Positions 50,931-59,935 of a DNA stretch of 64,000 nucleotides are shown piece after piece. The notes under the pieces were generated by a model. It saw only the letters and a program-made list of their open reading frames with translations, was not told the origin of the DNA and made no database searches. Source of the DNA: Duganella sp. Root336D2. Its GTDB lineage: Bacteria; Pseudomonadota; Gammaproteobacteria; Burkholderiales; Burkholderiaceae_D. Position numbers and translations under genes: made by a program. The first letter of the stretch is position 1; every line of letters begins with the position of its first letter. The stretch is taken from NCBI RefSeq assembly GCF_001425005.1, contig NZ_LMDB01000036.1, forward strand, positions 248,001-312,000. Direction: 5' to 3'.

Positions 50931-52013
50931 ATGAGTATCACTGTAGATGACGTCAAATCAGCACTGTCCAAAGTAATTGACCCTGATACCAATAAGGACT
51001 ATGTCTCCTCCAAATCGGTTCGCAACCTGAAGGTCGAAAGCGGCGAAATCAGCCTGGATATCGAGCTGGGTTACCCGGCCAAGTCGCAAATCGAATCGAT
51101 CCGCACCAACGTGCTGGCTGCCCTGCAGCCGCTGGGCGCCAAGGTCAACCTGAGTATCGCCAGCAAGATCATTTCGCACTCCGTGCAGCGCGGCTTGAAG
51201 CTGATGCCGAACGTGAAGAATATCATCGCCGTTGCCTCGGGCAAGGGCGGCGTGGGCAAATCCACGACTGCCGTCAACTTGGCGCTGGCGCTGGCCGCCG
51301 AAGGCGCCTCCGTGGGCGTGCTGGATGCCGATATCTACGGCCCGTCGCAGCCGATGATGCTGGGCGTTTCCGGCCGTCCGACCACGTCCGACGGCAAGAC
51401 CATGGACCCGATGGAAGGCCATGGCATCCAGGTTTCATCGATCGGATTCCTGATCGACCCGGACGAGCCGATGGTATGGCGCGGCCCGATGGTCACCCAG
51501 GCCCTGCAGCAGCTGCTGGAGCAGACCAACTGGCGCGACCTCGATTACCTGATTGTCGACATGCCGCCCGGTACCGGCGACATCCAACTGACACTGTCGC
51601 AGAAGGTGCCGGTGACCGGCGCCGTGATCGTGACCACGCCGCAGGATATCGCGCTGCTGGACGCACGCAAGGGCCTGAAGATGTTCGAGAAGGTCGGCAT
51701 CCCGATCCTGGGCGTAGTGGAAAACATGAGCACCCATATCTGCTCGAACTGCGGCCATGTCGAAGAAATCTTCGGCCACGGCGGCGGCGAGAAAATGTGC
51801 GCCGACTTCGGCGTCGACTTCCTTGGCGCGCTGCCTTTAAAGCTGGCGATCCGCGAGCAGGCCGATTCCGGCAAACCGACCGTTGTCGCTGAGCCGGATG
51901 GCGCGGAAGCTGCCATCTACAAAGCGATTGCGCGCAAAGTGGCAGTGAAGGTGGCCGAGAAGGCCAAGGATTTGAGCAGCAAGTTCCCGAGCATCGTCAT
52001 CAAGCACGACTGA
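50931..52013 (+). CDS. apbC: Iron-sulfur cluster carrier ATPase ApbC/Mrp
   Basis: 360 residues from the ATG at 50931, with GGAG eight bases upstream. An N-terminal MIP18/DUF59 domain (VKSALSKVIDPDTNKDY) is followed by a P-loop NTPase with the deviant Walker A SGKGGVGKSTTAV, the DADIYGPSQP block and the CxxC site HICSNCGHVEE that holds the bridging cluster. It loads Fe-S clusters onto target apoproteins. The stop codon TGA overlaps the ATG of the next gene (TGATG). Confidence 0.96.
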   Translation: MSITVDDVKSALSKVIDPDTNKDYVSSKSVRNLKVESGEISLDIELGYPAKSQIESIRTNVLAALQPLGAKVNLSIASKIISHSVQRGLKLMPNVKNIIAVASGKGGVGKSTTAVNLALALAAEGASVGVLDADIYGPSQPMMLGVSGRPTTSDGKTMDPMEGHGIQVSSIGFLIDPDEPMVWRGPMVTQALQQLLEQTNWRDLDYLIVDMPPGTGDIQLTLSQKVPVTGAVIVTTPQDIALLDARKGLKMFEKVGIPILGVVENMSTHICSNCGHVEEIFGHGGGEKMCADFGVDFLGALPLKLAIREQADSGKPTVVAEPDGAEAAIYKAIARKVAVKVAEKAKDLSSKFPSIVIKHD

Positions 52014-53092
52014 TGCGCAGCGCCTTCCCACGCGCGGCCTTTGCCGCACTGGCCGGCCTCGCCGCGTTGGCGGGCTGCTCAGCGTTGCCTCCGTCCCCTG
52101 CGAACGTCAGGTCAACGTGGGTGCCGCAGCAGCACGCAGCTAGCGCGGAATTGCGCGGGCTGTCCGTCCTGAGCGACAAAGTCGCGTGGGCCAGCGGCGC
52201 CAAGGGTACTGTGCTGCGCACCGTCGATGGCGAGCATTGGACTTTGCTGGCAGTGCCTGGCGCCGAAGCGTTCGACTTCCGCGACATTGAGGCATTTGAT
52301 GCCAATACGGCCATCGTGATGGGCGCCGGCCCAGGTGCCGCGTCGCGCATGTACCGTACGCGTGATGGCGGCGCCACCTGGCAACTGCTGGTCGTCAACA
52401 AGGACGCAGAAGGCTTCTGGGACGCGATGGCATTCTGGGATGCCCGCAACGGCATCGTTTTCGGCGATCCAGTAGGCGGCGCCTTCCAGGTCCTGCTGAC
52501 GAACGATGGCGGCGAGAGCTGGCAGCCGGCAAATGATCCGCAAGGCCTGGCCGCGCTGCCGCAGGAAGGTGCCTTTGCAGCCAGTGGCACGTGCCTGAGC
52601 GCGGGCGTGGATGGCAATGCATGGTTCGTCACCGGCGGAGCGGCGCAATCGCGCGTCTTCCGCTCGGCTGACCGTGGACGCAGCTGGCAGTCGACAGCCT
52701 TGCCCATTCCCGCTGCTGCAGCAAGCAAGGGCGCTTTCTCGGTAGGTTTTGCCGGCCGAGGGCCGGGACTGGTTTCGGGCGGCGACTATAAAGAGCCTGC
52801 GCTGGGCACCCTGAACGGGGCAGTGAGCAGTGATGGCGGCGCACGCTGGTCGCCAGCGCAGATCCTGCCGGCCGGCTTCATGTCGGCGGTGGTGCCAGTG
52901 CCAGGGGCAAGCAACACCTTTGTCGCCGTCGGCCTGGCTGGCTCCGGCTACACCCGCGATGGCGGCAAAAGCTGGACAATTATCGAAAAGGAAACGAAAC
53001 TGAACGCCGTTGGCTTTTCAGCTTCCGGCGCCGGATGGGCGGTCGGACCGAAGGGCTTGATCGTCAAATACGTTGGACCCCCTCTAAGATAA
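52013..53092 (+). CDS. Ycf48/BNR-like beta-propeller lipoprotein
   Basis: 359 residues. The signal peptide ends in a lipobox (LAGC, Cys near residue 23). The rest is a repeat propeller: KVAWASGAKGTVLRTVDGEHW, RMYRTRDGGATWQLL, VLLTNDGGESWQPA, VFRSADRGRSWQST and GYTRDGGKSWTII, that is, about five Asp-box repeats of the Ycf48/HCF136 type. The plant homologue assists photosystem II assembly, but bacterial members outside cyanobacteria have unknown roles. The start overlaps the apbC stop by one base, so translation is coupled to an Fe-S carrier. Confidence 0.86.
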   Translation: MRSAFPRAAFAALAGLAALAGCSALPPSPANVRSTWVPQQHAASAELRGLSVLSDKVAWASGAKGTVLRTVDGEHWTLLAVPGAEAFDFRDIEAFDANTAIVMGAGPGAASRMYRTRDGGATWQLLVVNKDAEGFWDAMAFWDARNGIVFGDPVGGAFQVLLTNDGGESWQPANDPQGLAALPQEGAFAASGTCLSAGVDGNAWFVTGGAAQSRVFRSADRGRSWQSTALPIPAAAASKGAFSVGFAGRGPGLVSGGDYKEPALGTLNGAVSSDGGARWSPAQILPAGFMSAVVPVPGASNTFVAVGLAGSGYTRDGGKSWTIIEKETKLNAVGFSASGAGWAVGPKGLIVKYVGPPLR

Positions 53093-53102
53093 GGAGACAG
53101 AC

Positions 53103-53489
53103 ATGCAGAAAATCCTGGCGGCACTCGCAATGGCCCTGGTTGCCGGCACTGCGGCAGCGCAATCGGTGGACTTTACTGAGCCCAAGAGCGGCGCAGTCGT
53201 TAGCAGCCCGTTCAAGGTCAAATTCGCCGTCACCGGCATGGAAGTGAAGCCCGCCGGCTCGATGGACAGCAACACCGGCCACCACCACTTGATCATCAAC
53301 GGCGACAGCATGAAGGTCGGCGAATCGATTCCCTTCGATGAAACCCACCTGCACTTCGGCAAAGGCCAGACCGAAACCGACGTCACCCTGCCGCCAGGCA
53401 CTTACAAGCTGACCATGCAGTTCGCCAATGGCGCCCACCAAAGCTACGGCCCCGGCCTGTCGAAATCCATCACCGTCACTGTTAAGTAA
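53103..53489 (+). CDS. DUF4399 family exported protein
   Basis: 128 residues. A signal peptide (MQKILAALAMALVAGTAAAQ) precedes the DUF4399 core: PKSGAVVSSPFKVKFAVTGM, then a His-rich SNTGHHHLIING, ETHLHFGKGQTETDVTLPPG and QFANGAHQSYGP. The cluster of conserved His residues suggests metal or ligand binding in the periplasm; the function is not known. It lies 10 bases after the propeller lipoprotein gene. A perfect 30-bp inverted repeat starts immediately after its stop codon. Confidence 0.9.
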   Translation: MQKILAALAMALVAGTAAAQSVDFTEPKSGAVVSSPFKVKFAVTGMEVKPAGSMDSNTGHHHLIINGDSMKVGESIPFDETHLHFGKGQTETDVTLPPGTYKLTMQFANGAHQSYGPGLSKSITVTVK

Positions 53490-53552
53490 AAAGTCGGGGT
53501 CAGGTCCGGCAATCGGACATTTTGTCCGATTGCCGGACCTGACCCCGACTTT
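53490..53552. repeat. Perfect 30-bp inverted repeat between DUF4399 and gltX
   Basis: Left arm 53490-53519 and right arm 53523-53552 are perfect reverse complements, with loop TTT. The arms begin AAAGTCGGGGTCAGG and contain TCCGGCAATCGG. It starts one base after the DUF4399 stop. With a long stem and only three T at the right end it may work as a terminator, but its length and CAGG/GACC core suggest a REP-like repeat, possibly related to 23407-23509. Confidence 0.88.
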
Positions 53553-53599
53553 CATTACGGTAGAATTACGCCTTTATATTTTTTCGCTTTCCATTCGAG

Positions 53600-54994
53600 A
53601 TGACTCAAGTCCGTACCCGTTTCGCACCTAGCCCGACCGGTTTCCTGCACGTCGGCGGCGCGCGCACTGCGCTGTATTCCTGGGCCTTCGCCCGCCACTT
53701 CGGCGGCACCTTCGTGCTGCGTATCGAGGATACCGACCTGGAACGTTCGACCCCGGAAGCCGTGCAAGCCATCCTGGATGGCATGCAGTGGCTCGGCCTG
53801 GACCACGACGAAGGCCCGTTCTACCAGATGCAGCGCATGGACCGCTACCGCGAAGTCGTGGCGCAGATGCTGGCCGCCGGCACCGCCTACCATTGCTACT
53901 CGTCGCCGGAAGAGGTGCAGGCGATGCGCGACAAGGCGGCGGCGGCAGGCGAGAAGCCGCGCTACGACGGTACCTGGCGTCCGGAAGAGGGCAAGACCCT
54001 GCCGGCAATCCCGGCCGACCGCAAGCCGGTGGTGCGCTTCAAGAACCCGCTGGACGGCGACGTGACCTGGACCGACGTGGTCAAGGGGCCGATCACCATT
54101 GCCAATAAGGAGCTGGATGACCTGGTCATCGCGCGCCCCGACGGCACCCCGACCTACAACTTCTGCGTGGCAGTCGACGACTGGGACATGAAGATCACCC
54201 ACGTGCTGCGCGGCGACGACCACGTGAACAACACCCCGCGCCAGATCAACATCCTGCGCGCGATCGGCGCCGAGCTGCCGCAATACGGCCACCTGCCGAT
54301 GATCCTCGGTTCCGATGGCGCCAAGCTGTCCAAGCGCCATGGCGCCGTGAGCGTGATGGAATATCCGGCCCAGGGCTACCTGCCGGAAGCCATGCTGAAC
54401 TACCTGGCCCGCCTGGGCTGGTCGCACGGCGACGACGAACTGTTCTCGATGGAGCAGTTCTGCCAGTGGTTCAACCTGGAGAGCCTGACCGCTTCGCCAG
54501 CCCAGTTCAACTACGACAAGCTGGCATGGGTCAACAACCACTGGATCAAGCAGTGCGACAACGCCCGCCTGGCTGAACTGGTCACGCCTAAATTGCTGGC
54601 CGAAGGTGGCAGCCTGGACGGCGCGCCTGAACTGCCGCTGGTGCTGGCCCTGCTGAAGGACCGCAGCAACACCATCAACGAGCTGGCCGAAGCCGCAATG
54701 CTGTTCTACCGCGCGCCAAATCCGGATGCTGCCTTGATGACCCAGCATTACACCGATGCCGTGAAGCCAGCCGTAGCGGACTTCGCTGCCCGCATTGCTA
54801 CCGTCGAGTGGACCAAGGAAGCCATCGCCGCCATGATCAAGGAAGTGCTGGCGGCGCACGGCCTGAAAATGCCTCAGCTGGCCATGCCGCTGCGCCTGAT
54901 GGTGGCCGGCCAGCTGCAGACGCCTGCGATCGATGCAGTGCTGCAATTGTTTGGACGCGACACTGTGGCAGCCCGCCTGTCGAAGTTCGCGTAA
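53600..54994 (+). CDS. gltX: Glutamyl-tRNA synthetase GltX
   Basis: 464 residues, the usual non-discriminating or bacterial class Ib length. The HIGH-type motif is RFAPSPTGFLHVGGARTALY near the start and the KLSKR motif is SDGAKLSKRHGAVSV near residue 245. The C-terminal helical anticodon-binding part is complete. It joins Glu to tRNA-Glu, and the same region carries five tRNA-Glu(TTC) genes. A possible -10 is TAGAAT at 53561-53566, with a weak -35. The repeat just upstream could insulate it from the preceding gene. Confidence 0.97.
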   Translation: MTQVRTRFAPSPTGFLHVGGARTALYSWAFARHFGGTFVLRIEDTDLERSTPEAVQAILDGMQWLGLDHDEGPFYQMQRMDRYREVVAQMLAAGTAYHCYSSPEEVQAMRDKAAAAGEKPRYDGTWRPEEGKTLPAIPADRKPVVRFKNPLDGDVTWTDVVKGPITIANKELDDLVIARPDGTPTYNFCVAVDDWDMKITHVLRGDDHVNNTPRQINILRAIGAELPQYGHLPMILGSDGAKLSKRHGAVSVMEYPAQGYLPEAMLNYLARLGWSHGDDELFSMEQFCQWFNLESLTASPAQFNYDKLAWVNNHWIKQCDNARLAELVTPKLLAEGGSLDGAPELPLVLALLKDRSNTINELAEAAMLFYRAPNPDAALMTQHYTDAVKPAVADFAARIATVEWTKEAIAAMIKEVLAAHGLKMPQLAMPLRLMVAGQLQTPAIDAVLQLFGRDTVAARLSKFA

Positions 54995-55023
54995 ATAATT
55001 TCGACAATCTTGCAAATTAGCAT

Positions 55024-55051
55024 TTGCAATTCAAAGAAGGGCTGCTATACT
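55024..55051 (+). promoter_or_regulatory. Promoter of the tRNA array
   Basis: TTGCAA (55024-55029), a 16-base spacer and TATACT (55046-55051) match the sigma-70 pattern. It ends 19 bases before the first tRNA-Ala gene. Confidence 0.7.
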
Positions 55052-55069
55052 TCTGTCTCCTTGCAAAAC

Positions 55070-55145
<76 letters not shown>

Positions 55146-55180
55146 GTTTTGCGAAGGAAAAGCAGTAAAGTTAGTCCAGG

Positions 55181-55256
55181 GTCCCCATCGTCTAGAGGCC
55201 TAGGACATCACCCTTTCACGGTGAGTACCGGGGTTCGAATCCCCGTGGGGACGCCA
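55181..55256 (+). tRNA. tRNA-Glu(TTC), copy 1
   Basis: 76 bases with CCA. The acceptor GTCCCCA pairs with TGGGGAC, the anticodon loop contains TTC (CCCTTTCACGG), and the T-loop is TTCGAAT. Five copies in the window look identical. Confidence 0.96.
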
Positions 55257-55282
55257 AGAGCAGTAACAATCTGTGCCAGCAT

Positions 55283-55358
<76 letters not shown>

Positions 55359-55396
55359 ACGCGGCAGAGATTGAGTAGTAACGGAAAGTCCATATG

Positions 55397-55472
55397 GTCC
55401 CCATCGTCTAGAGGCCTAGGACATCACCCTTTCACGGTGAGTACCGGGGTTCGAATCCCCGTGGGGACGCCA
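55397..55472 (+). tRNA. tRNA-Glu(TTC), copy 2
   Basis: 76 bases, identical to the other tRNA-Glu copies, with encoded CCA and a TTC anticodon. Confidence 0.96.
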
Positions 55473-55497
55473 GCTTTTCGCATTATGTTGTGCCCAG

Positions 55498-55573
<76 letters not shown>

Positions 55574-55603
55574 ACAAGGCACAACGTAGCAATAGTCCAA
55601 CAG

Positions 55604-55679
55604 GTCCCCATCGTCTAGAGGCCTAGGACATCACCCTTTCACGGTGAGTACCGGGGTTCGAATCCCCGTGGGGACGCCA
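55604..55679 (+). tRNA. tRNA-Glu(TTC), copy 3
   Basis: 76 bases, identical to the other tRNA-Glu copies. It ends the array; no clear hairpin terminator follows within the next 50 bases. Confidence 0.95.
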
Positions 55680-55734
55680 TAATTCTTCTTACTTCCATTT
55701 AAGCCTGCCTAAAAAACGTGCAAGCTTAACTCCT

Positions 55735-55763
55735 TTGCATCTTCGGTGTTTGCGTACTAATAT
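55735..55763 (+). promoter_or_regulatory. Promoter upstream of the cytochrome oxidase region
   Basis: TTGCAT (55735-55740), a 17-base spacer and TAATAT (55758-55763) form a good sigma-70 match. The first gene starts 30 bases downstream, with a strong ribosome site (AGGAGGAAG). Confidence 0.62.
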
Positions 55764-55792
55764 GAGTTACGAACCCTGCACAGGAGGAAGTC

Positions 55793-56296
55793 ATGGAACT
55801 TCGCGTGTTGCAATCGCATCGCTGGGTGGCGCGCCAGGCTGACTGGACGGCCGCAGCCATCGCCGGTTTCGGTGCCGGCGGTATCCTGATGTTAATGGAG
55901 TTGATGTGGGCCACCGTGCAAGGCGGTGACCGATGGCTGACAACCCGGATGGTAGCGGCGATGGTCATGGGCTGGGAGGTGCTGCAAAGCTCCGGCTACG
56001 ACCTGGCAGTCGTGATTGCAGCGCTGGCAGTGCACTATATCCTCGGTATTACCTTCGCCATGATGCTGGCGGCAATCATCGCACCGTTCCAGCTTGATTC
56101 GAGCACGGGCCTGGTGGCGCTGACCGGTGCCGCGTTCGGCGTGCTGCTGTATGTGCTGAATTTCTACGGCATGTCCGGCGCCTTCACCTGGTTCGCCGAT
56201 TTGCGAGGATGGACAACCTTTGGCGCCCATGTCGTCTTCGGCGCCTGCTGCGCAGTGTTCTACCGCATGCTGGAGAGGCCGGAAAAACACGAGTGA
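55793..56296 (+). CDS. Integral membrane protein of unknown function ahead of the cox genes
   Basis: 167 residues with four hydrophobic helices, at about 20-42, 74-102, 106-124 and 134-155, and short polar ends. It starts MELRVLQSHRWVARQADWTAAAIAGFGAGG. A strong ribosome site (AGGAGG) stands before the ATG. No family is recognised. It shares strand and orientation with coxB 81 bases downstream and may be part of the same transcript, although a hairpin (56313-56334) lies between them. Confidence 0.78.
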   Translation: MELRVLQSHRWVARQADWTAAAIAGFGAGGILMLMELMWATVQGGDRWLTTRMVAAMVMGWEVLQSSGYDLAVVIAALAVHYILGITFAMMLAAIIAPFQLDSSTGLVALTGAAFGVLLYVLNFYGMSGAFTWFADLRGWTTFGAHVVFGACCAVFYRMLERPEKHE

Positions 56297-56312
56297 ATAA
56301 GCCTTAGCATTG

Positions 56313-56334
56313 CGCCCCGCCATTGAGCGGGGCG
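56313..56334 (+). terminator. Hairpin between the membrane protein gene and coxB
   Basis: CGCCCCGC and GCGGGGCG form an 8-bp GC-only stem with loop CATTGA. No T-run follows. It could attenuate transcription into the cox genes. Confidence 0.42.
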
Positions 56335-56376
56335 TAGCCGTGTGTAGTTTCCCCATAACTAACCGGGCTTATCATT

Positions 56377-57474
56377 ATGGCGTTGGCAATCTCCCTCATC
56401 CTGATTGTTCTTGGCGCGATTATTTTTCACTGGCTCAGCCCATGGTGGCTGACTCCCATAGCCTCCAACTGGCAGGCGATGGACGATGCTTTGATGATCA
56501 CACTCGTGATCTGCGCCGCCCTCTTCATCATCATTCACCTGTTTGTCGCCTACGCCGTGGTCAAGTTCCGCCATCGCGAGGGCCATCGTGCCGCGGCGGA
56601 ATCGCATAACCGCAAGCTGGAATGGTGGCTGATCGGGGCCACCTCGCTCGGTATCGTGGCGATGCTGGCACCGGGCTTGAACGTTTATGCCAAGCTGATT
56701 TCCCCGCCGGCAAACGCCAGCGTGTTTGAGGTCATGGGCAAGCAGTGGGATTGGCATTTCCGCCTGCCGGGCAAGGACGGCAAGCTTGGCGCGACGGACG
56801 TGCGCTTCATTAATGCCACCAATCCTTTCGGCATCAATCCGCAGGACCCGGCCGGGCAGGACGATGTGCTGGTCGACGGTAGTGAAATCCATATCCCGCT
56901 TGACCAGCCGGTGAAAGTGCTGTTGCGTGCGCAGGATGTGCTGCACGATTTCTACGTGCCGCAGTTCCGCACCCGCATGAATATGGTGCCGGGCCTGGTG
57001 ACCCAGTTCTGGCTCACGCCGACGCAAACCGGGCGCTTCGAAGTGCTGTGCGCGCAGCTGTGCGGAGTGGGGCACTCGAATATGCGCAGTGCCGTGGTGG
57101 TCGAGGAGCAGGCAGTCTACGAAGCCTGGCTGGCCAAGCAGCCAACTTTCAGCGGCCATGGCGCGGTGGGTGGTGTCGGCGGACCTGCGGAGCCGGGCAA
57201 GCAGGGCAGGTTGATCGCGCAGTCGAAAGGCTGCGTGGCGTGCCATAGCGTTGACGGCGCACCGGGCGTCGGCCCGAGCTGGAAAGGTTTGTTTGGCAAG
57301 CAGGAGGCGCTGGAAGGCGGCACCACCGTGGCGGTGGATGAGGCCTACCTGAAGCAATCCATCAACGACCCCAAGGCCAAAGTGGTCAAGGGCTTCCCTA
57401 ACATCATGCCGCCCAACCAGCTGAGCGATGAGGAAATGGCGGCAATGATCGACTACATCAAGACGGTACGCTGA
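56377..57474 (+). CDS. coxB: Cytochrome c oxidase subunit II with fused cytochrome c domain
   Basis: 365 residues. Three hydrophobic N-terminal segments precede a cupredoxin domain with the CuA ligands H190 and the block CAQLCGVGHSNM (C225, C229, H233, M236). Gln227 stands where many oxidases have Glu. A C-terminal cytochrome c domain binds heme through CVACH (286-290). The heme domain marks a caa3-like subunit II. It takes electrons from cytochrome c and passes them to heme a in subunit I. It lacks a clear ribosome site. ctaD follows after 11 bases. Confidence 0.95.
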   Translation: MALAISLILIVLGAIIFHWLSPWWLTPIASNWQAMDDALMITLVICAALFIIIHLFVAYAVVKFRHREGHRAAAESHNRKLEWWLIGATSLGIVAMLAPGLNVYAKLISPPANASVFEVMGKQWDWHFRLPGKDGKLGATDVRFINATNPFGINPQDPAGQDDVLVDGSEIHIPLDQPVKVLLRAQDVLHDFYVPQFRTRMNMVPGLVTQFWLTPTQTGRFEVLCAQLCGVGHSNMRSAVVVEEQAVYEAWLAKQPTFSGHGAVGGVGGPAEPGKQGRLIAQSKGCVACHSVDGAPGVGPSWKGLFGKQEALEGGTTVAVDEAYLKQSINDPKAKVVKGFPNIMPPNQLSDEEMAAMIDYIKTVR

Positions 57475-57485
57475 GGAGACCTCGC

Positions 57486-59300
57486 ATGTCTTATGGTGAA
57501 CAGCACGGCCACGACCACGATGATGGGCACGACCACGCGCCGACCAGCTTCTGGACCAAATATGTCTGGAGCCAGGACCACAAGGTGATCGCGATCCAGT
57601 ACACGCTGACGGCGCTCTTCATCGGCACGGTCGGCCTGATCCTGTCGGACCTGATGCGGCTGCAGCTTGGCTTCCCCGGAAAATTCCAGTTCATCGACCC
57701 GAACAGCTATTACCAGTTCATCACGATGCACGGCATGATCATGGTGGTGTACCTGCTGACGGCATTGTTCCTCGGCGGCTTCGGCAATTACCTGATTCCC
57801 CTGATGGTCGGGGCGCGCGACATGGTGTTCCCGTTCCTGAACATGCTCTCTTACTGGTTCTACCTGTTGGCGGTTGTGGTGCTGTGCGTGAGCTTCTTCG
57901 TGCCCGGCGGGCCGACCGGCGCGGGCTGGACGCTGTATCCACCGCAAGCGATCTTGCCGGGCACGCCGGGCGTTGAGTGGGGCATTATCGTCATGCTGGT
58001 TTCGCTGGCGATCTTCATCGTCGCGGCTACCATGGGCGGCTTGAACTATGTGACCACGGTGCTGCAGGCGCGTACGCGCGGCATGACCCTGATGCGCATG
58101 CCGCTGTCGGTGTGGGGCATTTACGTGGCCACCATCCTGGCGCTGCTGGCATTCCCGGCACTGTTCGTCAGCGCGGTGATGATGTTGTTCGATAAGACGC
58201 TGCACACCAGCTTCTTCATGCCGGCCCTGGTGTCGATGGGCCAGCAGCTTGACTACAAGGGCGGCAGCCCGCTGCTGTTCCAGCACCTGTTCTGGTTCTT
58301 CGGCCACCCGGAGGTGTACATCGTCGCCTTGCCGGCCTTCGGCGTGATCTCCGATCTGATCAGCGTACACGCCCGCAAGTGCATCTTCGGCTACCGCATG
58401 ATGGTGTGGGCCATCGTGATCATCGGCGCCTTGAGTTTCGTGGTGTGGGCGCACCATATGTACGTCAGCGGCATGCATCCTTGGTTCGGCTTCTTCTTCG
58501 CCACCACGACCCTGATCATTGCCGTGCCGACTGCGCTGAAAGTCTATAACTGGACCCTGACCCTGTGGCGCGGCGACATCCATTTGACGGTGCCGATGCT
58601 GTTTGCATTGGGCTTTATCAGCACCTTCCTGATTGGCGGGCTGACTGGCCTGTTCCTTGGTAACGTCAGCGTAGATATCCCGCTGTCGAATACCTACTTC
58701 GTGGTGGCGCACTTCCATATGGTGATGGGCGTGTCGCCGGTGCTGGCGGTGTTCGGCGGGCTGTATCACTGGTACCCGAAAGTGACCGGCCGAATGTACA
58801 GCGAAACGCTGGGGCAGGCGCACTTCTGGATCACCTTCATCGGCGCCTATGCGATCTTCTTCCCGATGCATTACCTCGGCATCCTCGGCATGCCGCGCCG
58901 TTATTACGCTTACGAGAATTACGCCTTCATCCCCGAATCGGCGCATACGCTGAATGCCTTTATCTCGGTGGTGGCGCTGATTGTCGGCGTGGCGCAATTG
59001 CTGTTCCTGTTCAACCTGGCGTGGAGTGCGCGCAAGGGCGCGGTCGCGGGCGGGAATCCGTGGCGCGCGGCCAGCCTTGAGTGGTACACCCCGCAAACCC
59101 CGCCCGAACACGGCAACTGGGGGCCTGAGCTGCCATCCGTGCACCGCGGGGCCTATGAATATGGTGTCGACGGCCCTGGCGCTGGCGGCGATTACATCCC
59201 GCAGAATGCAGGGCCGGAGTACGGCCCGGATCCGCATGCCCCGCCGCCGCATCCCAAGGCGCGCATGACCCATCATGATCCGGTGGAGGTGCCGAAATGA
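57486..59300 (+). CDS. ctaD: Cytochrome c oxidase subunit I (aa3 type)
   Basis: 604 residues with twelve hydrophobic helices. Heme and CuB ligands are visible: the heme a His in TMHGMIMVV, the active-site His and Tyr in FFGHPEVYIVALP (His-Tyr crosslink pattern, type A1 with the E of GHPEV), WAHHMYVSGMHP and the last His pair in VVAHFHMVMG. D-channel residues appear in GFGNYLIPLMVGARDM. Its His/Asp-rich N-terminus (HGHDHDDGHDHAP) may bind copper. It reduces oxygen to water with proton pumping. The end overlaps the next gene by four bases. Confidence 0.97.
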   Translation: MSYGEQHGHDHDDGHDHAPTSFWTKYVWSQDHKVIAIQYTLTALFIGTVGLILSDLMRLQLGFPGKFQFIDPNSYYQFITMHGMIMVVYLLTALFLGGFGNYLIPLMVGARDMVFPFLNMLSYWFYLLAVVVLCVSFFVPGGPTGAGWTLYPPQAILPGTPGVEWGIIVMLVSLAIFIVAATMGGLNYVTTVLQARTRGMTLMRMPLSVWGIYVATILALLAFPALFVSAVMMLFDKTLHTSFFMPALVSMGQQLDYKGGSPLLFQHLFWFFGHPEVYIVALPAFGVISDLISVHARKCIFGYRMMVWAIVIIGALSFVVWAHHMYVSGMHPWFGFFFATTTLIIAVPTALKVYNWTLTLWRGDIHLTVPMLFALGFISTFLIGGLTGLFLGNVSVDIPLSNTYFVVAHFHMVMGVSPVLAVFGGLYHWYPKVTGRMYSETLGQAHFWITFIGAYAIFFPMHYLGILGMPRRYYAYENYAFIPESAHTLNAFISVVALIVGVAQLLFLFNLAWSARKGAVAGGNPWRAASLEWYTPQTPPEHGNWGPELPSVHRGAYEYGVDGPGAGGDYIPQNAGPEYGPDPHAPPPHPKARMTHHDPVEVPK

Positions 59301-59932
59301 GCGCCGATGCTGCGTTGAGGGCTGGCGGCAGGATTCCCGGACTACCCGGCGGCGATGGCGGCCAACGCAATCCGCAGGATGCGCGCCGCATCGGATTGTG
59401 GGTCTTCATGGCGGTGGTCACCACCCTGTTTGGACTGTTCGGCGTAGCGTACATGATGCGCGCCGCCTATGAGGACTGGCGCCCCATCGCTTACGTGCCA
59501 TGGCAGCTTTACGGAAGCACCGGGCTGCTGGTGCTGTGCAGCCTGAGCTGGGAATTGGCGCGGCGCCATGTCGCTGCCGGCCGGCGCGAGGCAGCGCGCA
59601 GCGCTTCGATTGGCGCGTTGCTGCTGTCGGCCGTGTTTGTGCTGTGCCAGTTCAACGCCTGGCAGGCGATGATGGCCGCTGACTACGGCGTGGCTGCGAA
59701 TCCTGCCAACAGCTTCTTTTACCTGATCACCGGCCTGCATGCGCTGCACGTGATGGGCGGCATGGTGGCGGGCGCGTTCGCCGTGCGCAGGGCAGGGCAG
59801 GCGATCGGCCTGTGCGCACGGTACTGGCATTTCCTGTTTGTCCTCTGGCTGGCGGTGTTTGCCTTGCTCTACCTGGTGACGCCGGAACTGGTCAGGGCCT
59901 TCTGCACAACGATAGGCATTCCAGTGAGGTGA
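59297..59932 (+). CDS. Cytochrome c oxidase subunit III family protein, first copy
   Basis: 211 residues with five hydrophobic helices of the CtaE/CyoC fold: ARRIGLWVFMAVVTTLFGLF, then HALHVMGGMVAGAF and YWHFLFVLWLAVFALLY. It is more divergent than the second copy, which lies 3 bases downstream, and shorter than the 270-residue classical subunit III. It overlaps ctaD (ATGA). It may pair with the second copy to form one functional subunit or play an assembly role. Confidence 0.88.
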   Translation: MSADAALRAGGRIPGLPGGDGGQRNPQDARRIGLWVFMAVVTTLFGLFGVAYMMRAAYEDWRPIAYVPWQLYGSTGLLVLCSLSWELARRHVAAGRREAARSASIGALLLSAVFVLCQFNAWQAMMAADYGVAANPANSFFYLITGLHALHVMGGMVAGAFAVRRAGQAIGLCARYWHFLFVLWLAVFALLYLVTPELVRAFCTTIGIPVR

Positions 59933-59935
59933 GGT

